Made by a program: the position numbers and the translations under genes | Notes under the pieces: model-generated | Seen by the model: only the letters and a program-made list of their open reading frames with translations | Told to the model about the DNA's origin: nothing | Databases searched by the model: none | Part shown: positions 1-6,499 of the stretch, in pieces | Numbering within the stretch: position 1 is the first letter of the stretch | Layout: each line of letters starts with the position of its first letter | NCBI GenBank assembly: GCA_039816825.1 | Contig: JBCBXA010000110.1 | Span: forward strand, 1 to 9,035 | Direction: 5' to 3' | DNA length: 9,035 bases | Origin: JBCBXA01 sp039816825 | GTDB taxonomy: Bacteria; Pseudomonadota; Alphaproteobacteria; Rhizobiales; Rhizobiaceae

Positions 1-603
1 AGCGCCCGGCATGAAGTTGGTTCGCAGGATGGCCCGCCCGCCATTGATATGGCTGAGGCAGCCACTCGGTTCGTGGTTTGGCCGTTTCTCCCAGTCCCGC
101 CACCAGTGCATCTCTTCCCCTGAGTCGACGTGTATCTTCAATGCCAGAAGCAGTTTTCCGGCGCCGCTCACGGGCCATCCGTCTGACAGGAGATCGTTGA
201 TCGTCTTCTCTTTCAGGCCGTCCGTCGCCGCTTCTTCAAACAGTGTGTAGGAACTGAACTCCGTATGCCGCTGCCATTTCAGAGTGCCGGTTGGGGTTTC
301 GATCTGGGCGTGATTGGCTTCGAACTCGATGATGCGGTGGCCATCAATTTCGGAGAAGGCCTGAACGCTCTCGCGGTCACTGGCGTGGCTGCTTTCCTCT
401 GACAGAAAGACCAGATGAGAGACCAGGCACGGCGCGCCAACACCCGCCGCAGTTCGCGCGTGGGTTTCATTGAGAAGATCATAGAAATTGGGATGCATCT
501 CAACGCCCGATGGAAGGGCGATGTGGTCTGCCTTACGTTCGCTGACGGCAGGATTGCGCGCCGCAGTATCAGTGTTTTGGGGTTCGTCGGGCGTGGTGAG
601 CAT
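1..603 (-). CDS. DUF3422 family protein, N-terminal part (gene runs off the left edge)
   Basis: The reverse strand is open from an ATG at 603-601 to the left edge: 201 codons, C-terminus missing. Visible family hallmarks are an HP pair at residues 37-38, NETHAR at 45-50 and KWQRHTEFSSYT at 109-120, which match the conserved N-terminal blocks of DUF3422 proteins (HP...NE.HAR and W.RHTEF..YT). Family members are usually about 400-450 residues with a hydrophobic C-terminal region, so roughly half the protein is seen. The first 30 residues are polar and poorly conserved. The ATG at 603 is the only ATG in frame before an upstream stop at 672-670, but no good Shine-Dalgarno precedes it; a start at Met36 would cut into the conserved block. 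The molecular function of the family is unknown. The gene diverges from soeA and could share regulation with it, which is inference only. Confidence 0.85.
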   Translation of the reverse strand, partial: MLTTPDEPQNTDTAARNPAVSERKADHIALPSGVEMHPNFYDLLNETHARTAAGVGAPCLVSHLVFLSEESSHASDRESVQAFSEIDGHRIIEFEANHAQIETPTGTLKWQRHTEFSSYTLFEEAATDGLKEKTINDLLSDGWPVSGAGKLLLALKIHVDSGEEMHWWRDWEKRPNHEPSGCLSHINGGRAILRTNFMPGA

Positions 604-951
604 GGCGACAGCCGCATCTTGATATGATTGCTCAGTGAGATGGTTCTTTCGCCATGAAAGTCCACAGTCTCAGGTCTGACAGCTCTCAAAAGAATAGGCC
701 TGAGACGTGGAGGCATTTGCCGCACTGATTTTCCGGCGAATTTGGGTGTTCGGGCTTTCGCGAAGCGGCCTTCTGTGCAAGCTGTTCAAGAAAATCGAGA
801 CGAAAAGTCCCATTTTTGGGTATTTTGACTGGGTTTTCGAGTTTGTCCTTCTGGCACCATCACATCGCTGGGCCATGGGATAAGCACCGCCTAGGGTGGA
901 CGGTAGGTTGAGCAGGATCGCAAGGCCTCGCTTAAATGTGGGAGAACAGAC
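604..951. promoter_or_regulatory. Divergent intergenic region between the DUF3422 gene and soeA
   Basis: These 348 bases hold no convincing gene; the short reading frames lack a good ribosome site or protein-like composition. The region must carry the promoters of two divergent genes. It contains a long inverted repeat at 661-711 and a weaker AT-rich, partly palindromic stretch at 801-839. A TTGACT hexamer at 825-830 resembles a -35 box for soeA but no matching -10 box is seen at normal spacing, so no promoter is called. The soeA ribosome site (GGGAGA at 940-945) lies 6-7 bases before its ATG. Confidence 0.6.
661..711. repeat. Long inverted repeat in the soeA/DUF3422 divergent region
   Basis: The arm at 661-676 (TCCACAGTCTCAGGTC) pairs with the arm at 697-711 (GGCCTGAGACGTGGA). 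There are 13 perfect pairs with one bulged A at 666, plus two inner pairs, one of them G-T. The spacer is 20 bases and itself holds a near-palindrome, TGACAGCTCTCA at 677-688 (10 of 12 symmetric). No T tract follows on either strand, so this is unlikely to be an intrinsic terminator. It lies 58 bases upstream of the DUF3422 start codon, where an operator or a 5'-leader hairpin would sit. Its role is inferred. Confidence 0.5.
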
Positions 952-3819
952 ATGACGGAACACGTTCGGTTGGACACATCTCCCCATGTCTCCGACGAAG
1001 TTCGAAAGACCACGTGTTACATGTGCGCGTGCCGATGCGGCATCAACGTTCACCTGCGCGACGATGGCACTGGCACCAAAAAGATCCGCTACATTGAAGG
1101 CAACAATGATCACCCCGTGAACCGTGGCGTGCTGTGCGCGAAGGGCTCTGCGGGCATCATGCAGCACTATTCGCCTGCGCGCCTGCGAAAGCCCCTCAAA
1201 CGTGTGGGAGAGCGCGGCGAGGGCAAGTTTGAAGAGATCGAGTGGGATGAGGCGCTTGGCATCGCCACCGGCTGGCTGAGCGATGTTCGCAAAACGGACC
1301 CGCGTAAGCTGGCTTTCTTCACCGGTCGCGATCAGAGCCAAAGTTTCACAGGCTGGTGGGCCCAGCAGTTCGGCACTCCCAACTTTGCCGCTCATGGCGG
1401 CTTCTGTTCCGTCAACATGGCTGCCGCCGGCATCTACACATTTGGCGGCGCGTTCTGGGAGTTTGGATCGCCGGACTGGAAGAAGACGGAGCTCTTCATG
1501 CTGTTTGGCGTGGCGGAAGACCACGACTCCAATCCCATCAAGTTGGGCCTTGCCGAGCTGAAGCGCCGGGGCAAGAAGACGATTGCCGTCAATCCTGTGC
1601 GGACGGGCTACAACGCAGTCGCAGACGAATGGGTAGGGATCACGCCGGGCACGGACGGTCTGTTCGTGCTCGCTCTCGTTCATGAGCTCCTGAAGGCGGG
1701 CAAAGTCGATGTCGACTATCTGATCCGCTACACCAATGCGCCTTGGTTGGTGATCCATGCGCCGGGTACATCCGACCATGGTCTCTTTGCCCGAACCGAT
1801 GATCTGAAGCCGCTCGTCATCGACCGCGAAAGCGGAAAGGCGAGTCCTTACAACGCGGAAGGCGTGAAGCCTGATCTTCGTGGAGAGATTCAACTGGAGG
1901 ATGGGCGCATTGCGCGACCGGCCTTCCGGTTGATGACGGATAAATATCTCGACGAGAAGTATGCAGCCGACAATGCGGCTGAACAGACGGGCGTGAGTGC
2001 TGACCAGATTCGTTCGATTGCCGCCCAGCTTGCCGAAGCTGCCTTTGAAAAAGAGATCGTCGTCGAGCAGCCATGGACCGATATGAAGGGCGAGCGGCAC
2101 GAGAAGATGATCGGCCGCCCCGTCGCCATGCATGCCATGCGGGGCATCTCGGCCCACTCCAACGGTTTCCAGACCTGCCGCTCGATCCATCTGCTACAGA
2201 TTTTGCTGGGCTCAATCGATTGCCCGGGCGGCTTCCGTTACAAGCCACCGTATCCGCGGCCCGTTCACGCTCAGCCTGCGCCCCACGGTGGCGGTGAGCC
2301 GGGCAAGCCGCTCGCCGGACCGCAGCTTGGCTTCATGCGCGGGCCGGAAGGTCTTCTGCTGCAAGAAGATGGTGTGACACCCCAGCGGATCGACAAGGCC
2401 TACTCCTGGGACGCGCCCATGTCGAGCCACGGCTTGATGCACATGGTCATCGCCAATGCCCATGCGCGCGATCCCTACGGTATCGACGTGCTCTTTATGT
2501 ACATGGCGAACATGAGCTGGAACTCATCCATGAACACGTCCGGCGTCATGAAGATGCTGACGGACAAGGATGAAAACGACGAGTACGTGATTCCAAAGAT
2601 CATCTACTCCGATGCCTACTCATCCGAGATGGTGGCTTTTGCTGACCTGATTCTGCCCGACACGACCTATCTCGAGCGCCACGATGCGATCTCGCTTTTG
2701 GATCGCCCGATTTCAGAACCTGAGGCGGTGTGCGATGCCATCCGTTGGCCGGTTCTGGAGCCTGATCGCGATGTGCGCGGCTTCCAGTCCGCGCTGCTTG
2801 ATCTGGGCTCACGCCTCGGGCTGCCGGGCATGACCAATGAGGACGGGACCGCCAAGTTCAAGGACTATGCCGACTACATCCAAAGCCACCAGCGCAAGCC
2901 AGGCATCGGCCCGTTGGCTGGCTGGCGGGGCGAAGACGGTTCCAAAACCGGTCGTGGTGAACCGAACCCCGACCAAATAGAGCGGTACATCGAGAATGGC
3001 GGGTTTTCCCAAACCCACATTCCGGAAGAGGCCCTTTACTACAAATTCGCCAACAAGGCCTGGCAGGACTTTGCCACCGAGATGGGCATTCAGGATGGGC
3101 CGGTCGAGTGCGTTTTTCAGCTCTATTTGGAGCCGATGGCCCAGTTCCGCCTCTGCGCACAGGGCCTGGCTGAACCGAAAACGCCCGAGACCCATCGCCA
3201 GCGCATTCTCGACTGCTTCGACCCGCTGCCAGACTGGTATGCGCCGTTCGAGGGCGAGGGCATTGAAACGAGCGAATATCCGTTCCATGCACTGACGCAG
3301 CGGCCCGCCGCTATGTACCATTCATGGGGCTCTCAGAACGCTTGGCTGCGCCAGATTCATGGGCACAACCCCATGTATGTGCCCGGAGATATTTGCGATC
3401 AGATTGGCCTCAAGACCGGCGACTGGGCGTGGGTGATGTCTCACCACGGAAAGATCAAGGTGCCGGTCCAGCGCATGGATGCCGTCAACGGCAAGACCAT
3501 GTGGACTTGGAACGCCATCGGCAAGCGCAAGGGAGCCTGGGCGCTCTCAGATGGTGCGCCCGAAGCGGAAAAAGGTTTTCTGCTGAATCACTTGATCCAC
3601 GAACTTCTCCCGCCCAAGGGCGATGGAATGCGGTGGTCGAATTCAGATCCGATCACCGGTCAAGCGGCTTGGTTCGATCTTCGGGTCAACATTGAAAAGG
3701 CTGAGGTGGGCGACGCAGAGAGCCTGCCGCAGTTCGAACCCCAGGATGGGCCAGTGCCAGATGGGGAAGGGCCACTGCGTTATGGCGCAGCATGGCTGAA
3801 GGAGTTCATGACACGATGA
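952..3819 (+). CDS. soeA: SoeA-type sulfite dehydrogenase (quinone), molybdopterin catalytic subunit
   Basis: A 955-residue member of the DMSO reductase superfamily. The N-terminal [4Fe-4S] motif uses Cys22, Cys25, Cys29 and Cys62, followed by the conserved Lys64 of the C.KG motif; Cys27 is an extra cysteine. The likely molybdenum ligand is Cys152 in HGGFCSVNMAAAG. The C-terminal part (about 760-900) is the molydopterin dinucleotide-binding domain (FHALTQRP, NPMYVPGDI, TGDWAWVMSHHG). There is no twin-arginine signal, so the enzyme should stay in the cytoplasm. That fits SoeABC, which oxidises sulfite to sulfate on the cytoplasmic side and passes electrons to quinone, and argues against periplasmic Phs/Psr reductases. 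The sequence resembles the SoeA group common in Rhodobacterales. The start is supported by GGGAGA at 940-945. It overlaps soeB by 4 bp (ATGA), so the two are probably translationally coupled. A related molybdoenzyme with another substrate cannot be excluded by sequence alone. Confidence 0.85.
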   Translation: MTEHVRLDTSPHVSDEVRKTTCYMCACRCGINVHLRDDGTGTKKIRYIEGNNDHPVNRGVLCAKGSAGIMQHYSPARLRKPLKRVGERGEGKFEEIEWDEALGIATGWLSDVRKTDPRKLAFFTGRDQSQSFTGWWAQQFGTPNFAAHGGFCSVNMAAAGIYTFGGAFWEFGSPDWKKTELFMLFGVAEDHDSNPIKLGLAELKRRGKKTIAVNPVRTGYNAVADEWVGITPGTDGLFVLALVHELLKAGKVDVDYLIRYTNAPWLVIHAPGTSDHGLFARTDDLKPLVIDRESGKASPYNAEGVKPDLRGEIQLEDGRIARPAFRLMTDKYLDEKYAADNAAEQTGVSADQIRSIAAQLAEAAFEKEIVVEQPWTDMKGERHEKMIGRPVAMHAMRGISAHSNGFQTCRSIHLLQILLGSIDCPGGFRYKPPYPRPVHAQPAPHGGGEPGKPLAGPQLGFMRGPEGLLLQEDGVTPQRIDKAYSWDAPMSSHGLMHMVIANAHARDPYGIDVLFMYMANMSWNSSMNTSGVMKMLTDKDENDEYVIPKIIYSDAYSSEMVAFADLILPDTTYLERHDAISLLDRPISEPEAVCDAIRWPVLEPDRDVRGFQSALLDLGSRLGLPGMTNEDGTAKFKDYADYIQSHQRKPGIGPLAGWRGEDGSKTGRGEPNPDQIERYIENGGFSQTHIPEEALYYKFANKAWQDFATEMGIQDGPVECVFQLYLEPMAQFRLCAQGLAEPKTPETHRQRILDCFDPLPDWYAPFEGEGIETSEYPFHALTQRPAAMYHSWGSQNAWLRQIHGHNPMYVPGDICDQIGLKTGDWAWVMSHHGKIKVPVQRMDAVNGKTMWTWNAIGKRKGAWALSDGAPEAEKGFLLNHLIHELLPPKGDGMRWSNSDPITGQAAWFDLRVNIEKAEVGDAESLPQFEPQDGPVPDGEGPLRYGAAWLKEFMTR

Positions 3820-4559
3820 CCATGCTTCCAGAACGTCAGCCCGGCGCGAAAGCGCTTGGCCTGGTCATTGACCTTGATACCTGCGTCGGTTGTCACGCCT
3901 GCGTGGTGAACTGCAAAGAATGGAACACCGCTGGCTATGGGGCTCCGCTGTCGGACACAGACCCCTATGGCGATGATCCGTCAGGTGCATGGCTCAACCG
4001 CGTGCACAGCTTTGAAGTCACGCCGGCTGATGCGCCTGCCCAGATCGTCCATTTCCCGAAAAGTTGCCTGCATTGCGAGGACGCACCTTGCGTGACGGTC
4101 TGTCCTACTGGCGCCAGCTACAAGCGCGCTGAAGACGGCATCGTGCTGGTCGATGAAGATATGTGCATCGGCTGCGGACTGTGCGCCTGGGCATGCCCTT
4201 ACGGCGCGCGCGAGATCGACCCGGTCGAACAGGTGATGAAGAAGTGTACGCTTTGCGTGGACCGAATCTACAATGACAACATTCCAGAAGAAGACCGCGT
4301 CCCCGCCTGCGTGAAAACCTGTCCGGCTGAAGCCCGGCACTTTGGCGATCTGGCCGATCCGGAGAGTGACGTGTCCAAGCTGGTCGCCGAACGCGGCGGC
4401 ATGGATTTGATGCCTGAACAGGGCACCAAGCCAGTCAACAAATATTTGCCGCCGCGCCCGAAGGCGACGCAGACCGCACCATCCATCGCGCCGTTGGCCG
4501 AACCCAAGGCGGAGGGCGGTGTTTTGGGCTGGCTCGACCGCGCGCTTGATCGACTTTAG
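3816..4559 (+). CDS. soeB: SoeB-type iron-sulfur electron-transfer subunit (four [4Fe-4S] clusters)
   Basis: A 247-residue DmsB/PsrB-type ferredoxin-like subunit carrying electrons between the molybdopterin subunit and the membrane anchor. Sixteen cysteines fall in four sets: Cys23/26/29/33 (CVGCHACVVNC), Cys84/87/92/96 (CLHCEDAPCVTVC), Cys117/120/123/127 (CIGCGLCAWAC) and Cys144/147/165/169 (CTLC...CVKTC). This is the complete pattern for four [4Fe-4S] clusters, with none missing. There is no signal peptide, so it is cytoplasmic with SoeA. The start is placed at 3816, where ATG overlaps the soeA stop (ATGA) and GGAG lies at 3801-3804, 11 bases upstream. An in-frame ATG at 3792 would extend into soeA and is less likely. 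The C-terminal 35 residues are rich in Pro, Ala and Lys, with a short helix at the end, as is common in such subunits. Confidence 0.88.
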   Translation: MTMLPERQPGAKALGLVIDLDTCVGCHACVVNCKEWNTAGYGAPLSDTDPYGDDPSGAWLNRVHSFEVTPADAPAQIVHFPKSCLHCEDAPCVTVCPTGASYKRAEDGIVLVDEDMCIGCGLCAWACPYGAREIDPVEQVMKKCTLCVDRIYNDNIPEEDRVPACVKTCPAEARHFGDLADPESDVSKLVAERGGMDLMPEQGTKPVNKYLPPRPKATQTAPSIAPLAEPKAEGGVLGWLDRALDRL

Positions 4560-4570
4560 GAGAAACAGCC

Positions 4571-5488
4571 ATGCATCCCGCTGTCTCTGTCATTTTCTTC
4601 ACGGTCACATCCGGCGCCGGATTTGGACTCATGTTCCTGATGGGCCTTGGCTGGCCTATGCCAGAGGGTGGAGCAGGTGTCTTCATCGCCCTCGCGCTGG
4701 CCGGTCTGTTGGCCGTCGCCGGCCTCATGTCGTCCACCTTTCACCTTGGCCATCCAGAGCGCGCTTGGCGTGCCTTCTCTCAATGGCGGTCGTCCTGGCT
4801 GTCTCGTGAGGGCGTGCTGGCCGTCTTCACTCTGCTCGTGTTCGGGGCCTACGCATTCCTGTGGTTTTTCTTCGGCCTGCGCTCGAACGCTTTGGGCATT
4901 GTCATGTCAATTGCGAGTGTCGCGACCGTGTTTGCGACGGCGATGATCTACGCCCAGCTGAAGACGATACCCATGTGGCAAACGTGGTTGACGCCCGCTT
5001 GCTATCTGGCGTTTTCGCTGGCCCTTGGTCTCGTGCTGGCCGGCATGCTGAGCGGCAATGGCCTGGTGGGTGGTCTACCAACTGCTCTTTGGGCTTCGGT
5101 TGCGATTGTCGCTGCCTGGGCGTTGAAGATGATGTGGTGGAACCGCGCTGGATCGATTGGCTTCTCGACGACTGGAAGCTCAGTTGGATCCGCGACAGGG
5201 CTGGGCAAGATTGGCCATGTAAAGCTGTTTGAGCGCCCGCATACGGGCGAGAACTATCTCACTCGGGAGATGGTCCATCAGATTGGCCGCAAGCACGCCA
5301 ACAAACTTCGATTGATTGCGGTGGGGCTCGGCGCGGTGATGCCCGTTCTGCTGATGTTGGCCGCCGCGGGTGGTGTCCTGTCGACCCTGCTTCTCGCCGT
5401 CGCCTCGATTTCACTTCTGGTTGGCCTGTTCGCCGAACGCTGGCTGTTCTTCGCAGAGGCAAAGCACGCAGTATTTCTCTACTACTGA
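4571..5488 (+). CDS. soeC: SoeC-type membrane anchor (DmsC/NrfD-like, eight helices)
   Basis: A 305-residue integral membrane protein of the DmsC anchor family, which binds the catalytic subunits to the inner membrane and exchanges electrons with the quinone pool. About eight hydrophobic helices are visible, near residues 5-27, 35-57, 82-104, 106-127, 138-160, 167-190, 247-268 and 270-294. Family motifs are the N-terminal HPAVSVIFFTVTSGAGFG and, after helix 2, STFHLGHPERAWRAFSQWR followed by SREG, with His58 and His61 candidates for the quinone or proton site. A longer hydrophilic loop at 191-245 (RPHTGENYLTREM) separates helices 6 and 7. The ribosome site AGGAGA at 4558-4563 overlaps the soeB stop codon and lies 7 bases before the ATG, so soeB and soeC are tightly co-transcribed. 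The 3' end overlaps the converging IclR gene by 7 bp. No heme-ligand pattern was recognised. Confidence 0.85.
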   Translation: MHPAVSVIFFTVTSGAGFGLMFLMGLGWPMPEGGAGVFIALALAGLLAVAGLMSSTFHLGHPERAWRAFSQWRSSWLSREGVLAVFTLLVFGAYAFLWFFFGLRSNALGIVMSIASVATVFATAMIYAQLKTIPMWQTWLTPACYLAFSLALGLVLAGMLSGNGLVGGLPTALWASVAIVAAWALKMMWWNRAGSIGFSTTGSSVGSATGLGKIGHVKLFERPHTGENYLTREMVHQIGRKHANKLRLIAVGLGAVMPVLLMLAAAGGVLSTLLLAVASISLLVGLFAERWLFFAEAKHAVFLYY

Positions 5489-6270
5489 GTGCCCGCCGCA
5501 ATGGCGTGCTTCTCGTCAAAGATGATCGTCTTGAGCCGGTCGGCAGCCTGTTTGAGGATGTCGACCCGTTGGGACGCAGCCTTTACATCGAACCGCTGTT
5601 CCGGGCCGTGGACTGCCACCGACGCGTGATAGCGCCCATCGAGATCATAGAGCGGCACAGCCACTGCGACCATGCCGTCCATAAACTCGCAATCGTCCAC
5701 GGCGTAGCCGCGCTTTGAAACCTCTTCGAGCTCGGCGGTGAGCCGTTCCGCCGAAGTGATGGTTTTCTCGGTATAAGGTTCGAGCGCCAGCGCCGCGATC
5801 AGGCGGCGGCGGCGGCGGGTCGGCAGACTTGCCAGAAACGTCTTTCCGCTGGCAGTGCAATGAAATGGCACGTGCGTACCAACGGGAAGCTGAATGCGGA
5901 ACGCCCAATCTGTCTCCACGCGGTCCCGGTAGATCATCCCGGCATCCTCAGGCACCACGAAGTTCACCGTTTCGCCGGTCTGGCGCGACAGGGCGATGAG
6001 GATTTGATGACGTGCCGCATGGTCGCGCGAATTGTGCAGAACATCGGTGCCCAGACGGCGGGCTCGATAGCCGGGCCGCAGTCCTTTCTGACGGATATCA
6101 TTGAGCAGGAACCCCTCAGCCACCAGCGTTGCGCACAGACGATGGATCGTCTGCTTTGGCAGACCGATCATGCGCCCGATCTCGGTTGGGGTGAGTGCAT
6201 TGTCGCTGCCGGCCACGGCTTCGAGAATCATCAACATTCGAAGGTTGGTGGGGATTCTGCTGTCCGTCAT
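5482..6270 (-). CDS. IclR-family transcriptional regulator (candidate regulator of the adjacent GMC/TRAP genes; IseR-like by position)
   Basis: A 262-residue IclR-family protein. Residues 6-66 form the winged helix-turn-helix (NLRMLMILEAVA, then LTPTEIGRMIGLPKQTIHRL as the HTH core). Residues about 80-252 form the effector-binding domain, with the family block FHCTASGKTFLASLP at 136-150 and GYAVDDCEFMDGMVAVAVPL at 188-207. The start is supported by AGGTGA at 6283-6278, 7 bases upstream of ATG. The gene is transcribed away from the GMC gene, the usual arrangement for an IclR regulator controlling its divergent neighbour, and its tail overlaps soeC. Family members may repress or activate; their ligands are small carboxylates or aromatics, and the ligand cannot be read here. 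Five consecutive Arg codons (residues 152-156) come from a CGC repeat without changing the family's spacing. In published isethionate clusters a regulator of this kind is called IseR; that name is inference. Confidence 0.92.
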   Translation of the reverse strand: MTDSRIPTNLRMLMILEAVAGSDNALTPTEIGRMIGLPKQTIHRLCATLVAEGFLLNDIRQKGLRPGYRARRLGTDVLHNSRDHAARHQILIALSRQTGETVNFVVPEDAGMIYRDRVETDWAFRIQLPVGTHVPFHCTASGKTFLASLPTRRRRRLIAALALEPYTEKTITSAERLTAELEEVSKRGYAVDDCEFMDGMVAVAVPLYDLDGRYHASVAVHGPEQRFDVKAASQRVDILKQAADRLKTIIFDEKHAIAAGTQ

Positions 6271-6310
6271 AGAACTGTCACCTCGTAAACTGCCCTTCAG
6301 CGCCGGCGTA

Positions 6311-6331
6311 TGGCCCAGCAGTGTGGGGCCA
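6311..6331. promoter_or_regulatory. GC-rich dyad upstream of the iclR-family gene, possible autoregulatory operator
   Basis: TGGCCC at 6311-6316 and GGGCCA at 6326-6331 are perfect inverted arms around a 9-base spacer. The dyad lies 40 bases upstream of the regulator's start codon, inside its probable leader or promoter. It could be an operator for autoregulation, but six-base GC-rich arms also arise by chance. Confidence 0.3.
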
Positions 6332-6409
6332 GTTTTTCAAAGAGCGCCGCGCGCTTGAGTTTTAGCTTGTGCGCTCGTTTGAAACGTGCAGATTACCTAA
6401 ACACAAAAT

Positions 6410-6432
6410 AAATGGGAAAAATAGTCTCATTT
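6410..6432. promoter_or_regulatory. Candidate IclR-family operator (KdgR-box-like palindrome)
   Basis: AAATGGGA at 6410-6417 and TCTCATTT at 6425-6432 are inverted arms matching at 7 of 8 positions around a 7-base spacer. The KdgR box, bound by an IclR-family repressor of enterobacteria, is an AATGAAA...TTTCATT palindrome of similar length, so arm sequence and span fit the family. It lies 68 bases upstream of the GMC start codon. That this window's regulator binds it is inference. Confidence 0.45.
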
Positions 6433-6434
6433 TT

Positions 6435-6474
6435 TGAAGTGTGCGGTGATTTTCTGGAAGATCATCGCTCTTCA
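6435..6474. repeat. Imperfect 40-bp dyad just upstream of the GMC gene
   Basis: TGAAG (6435-6439), GCG (6443-6445) and TGAT (6447-6450) are mirrored by ATCA (6461-6464), CGC (6466-6468) and CTTCA (6470-6474) around a 10-base centre. Twelve symmetric pairs are broken by single or small mismatches. It ends 11 bases before the GMC ribosome site, so it may be a second operator half or a leader hairpin affecting translation. No U tract follows. Confidence 0.4.
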
Positions 6475-6485
6475 GTAAGCGTGGC

Positions 6486-6493
6486 GGGGAGGG
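6486..6493 (+). promoter_or_regulatory. Ribosome binding site that fixes the TTG start of the GMC gene
   Basis: GGGGAGGG lies 6 bases before TTG at 6500. An in-frame stop (TAA at 6476-6478) lies upstream and no ATG or GTG comes between it and the FAD-binding motif, so TTG is the only start that keeps the Rossmann fold intact. Confidence 0.8.
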
Positions 6494-6499
6494 CCGGGC

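Larger units (their letters stand above)
6271..6499. promoter_or_regulatory. Divergent promoter/operator region between the IclR regulator and the GMC dehydrogenase
   Basis: This 229-bp region holds no gene and is AT-rich between about 6380 and 6440, unlike its surroundings. Three dyads are visible: TGGCCC/GGGCCA at 6311-6331, AAATGGGA/TCTCATTT at 6410-6432, and a longer imperfect one at 6435-6474. A weak plus-strand promoter may be TTGAAA at 6379-6384 with CAAAAT at 6404-6409, but its 19-base spacer is too long to be convincing. Regulation of both flanking genes from here is expected for IclR-controlled divergent pairs. Confidence 0.6.

Noticed and set aside
279..725. A 148-codon minus-strand frame overlapping the DUF3422 gene
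   Set aside because: The product is rich in Arg, Pro and Ser without motifs, whereas the other minus frame over the same bases carries conserved DUF3422 blocks.
852..873. Sigma-54-like promoter upstream of soeA (TGGCAC followed by GC)
   Set aside because: GG and GC are separated by 12 bases instead of the required 10.
670..2190. A 506-codon open frame on the minus strand across the soeA start
   Set aside because: It lies antisense to the clearly coding soeA with its iron-sulfur and molybdenum motifs; the product has no recognisable domain and a composition typical of an antisense shadow.
3792..3815. Upstream ATG start for soeB at 3792
   Set aside because: It would extend soeB 24 bases further into soeA without its own ribosome site; the ATGA overlap at 3816 with GGAG at 3801-3804 is the normal coupling arrangement.
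952..3819. Formate dehydrogenase or thiosulfate/polysulfide reductase identity for the molybdoenzyme
   Set aside because: Formate dehydrogenases have different active-site and neighbour patterns, and Phs/Psr enzymes normally have a Tat signal. The cytoplasmic subunit with a DmsC-type anchor and the overall sequence fit SoeA better.
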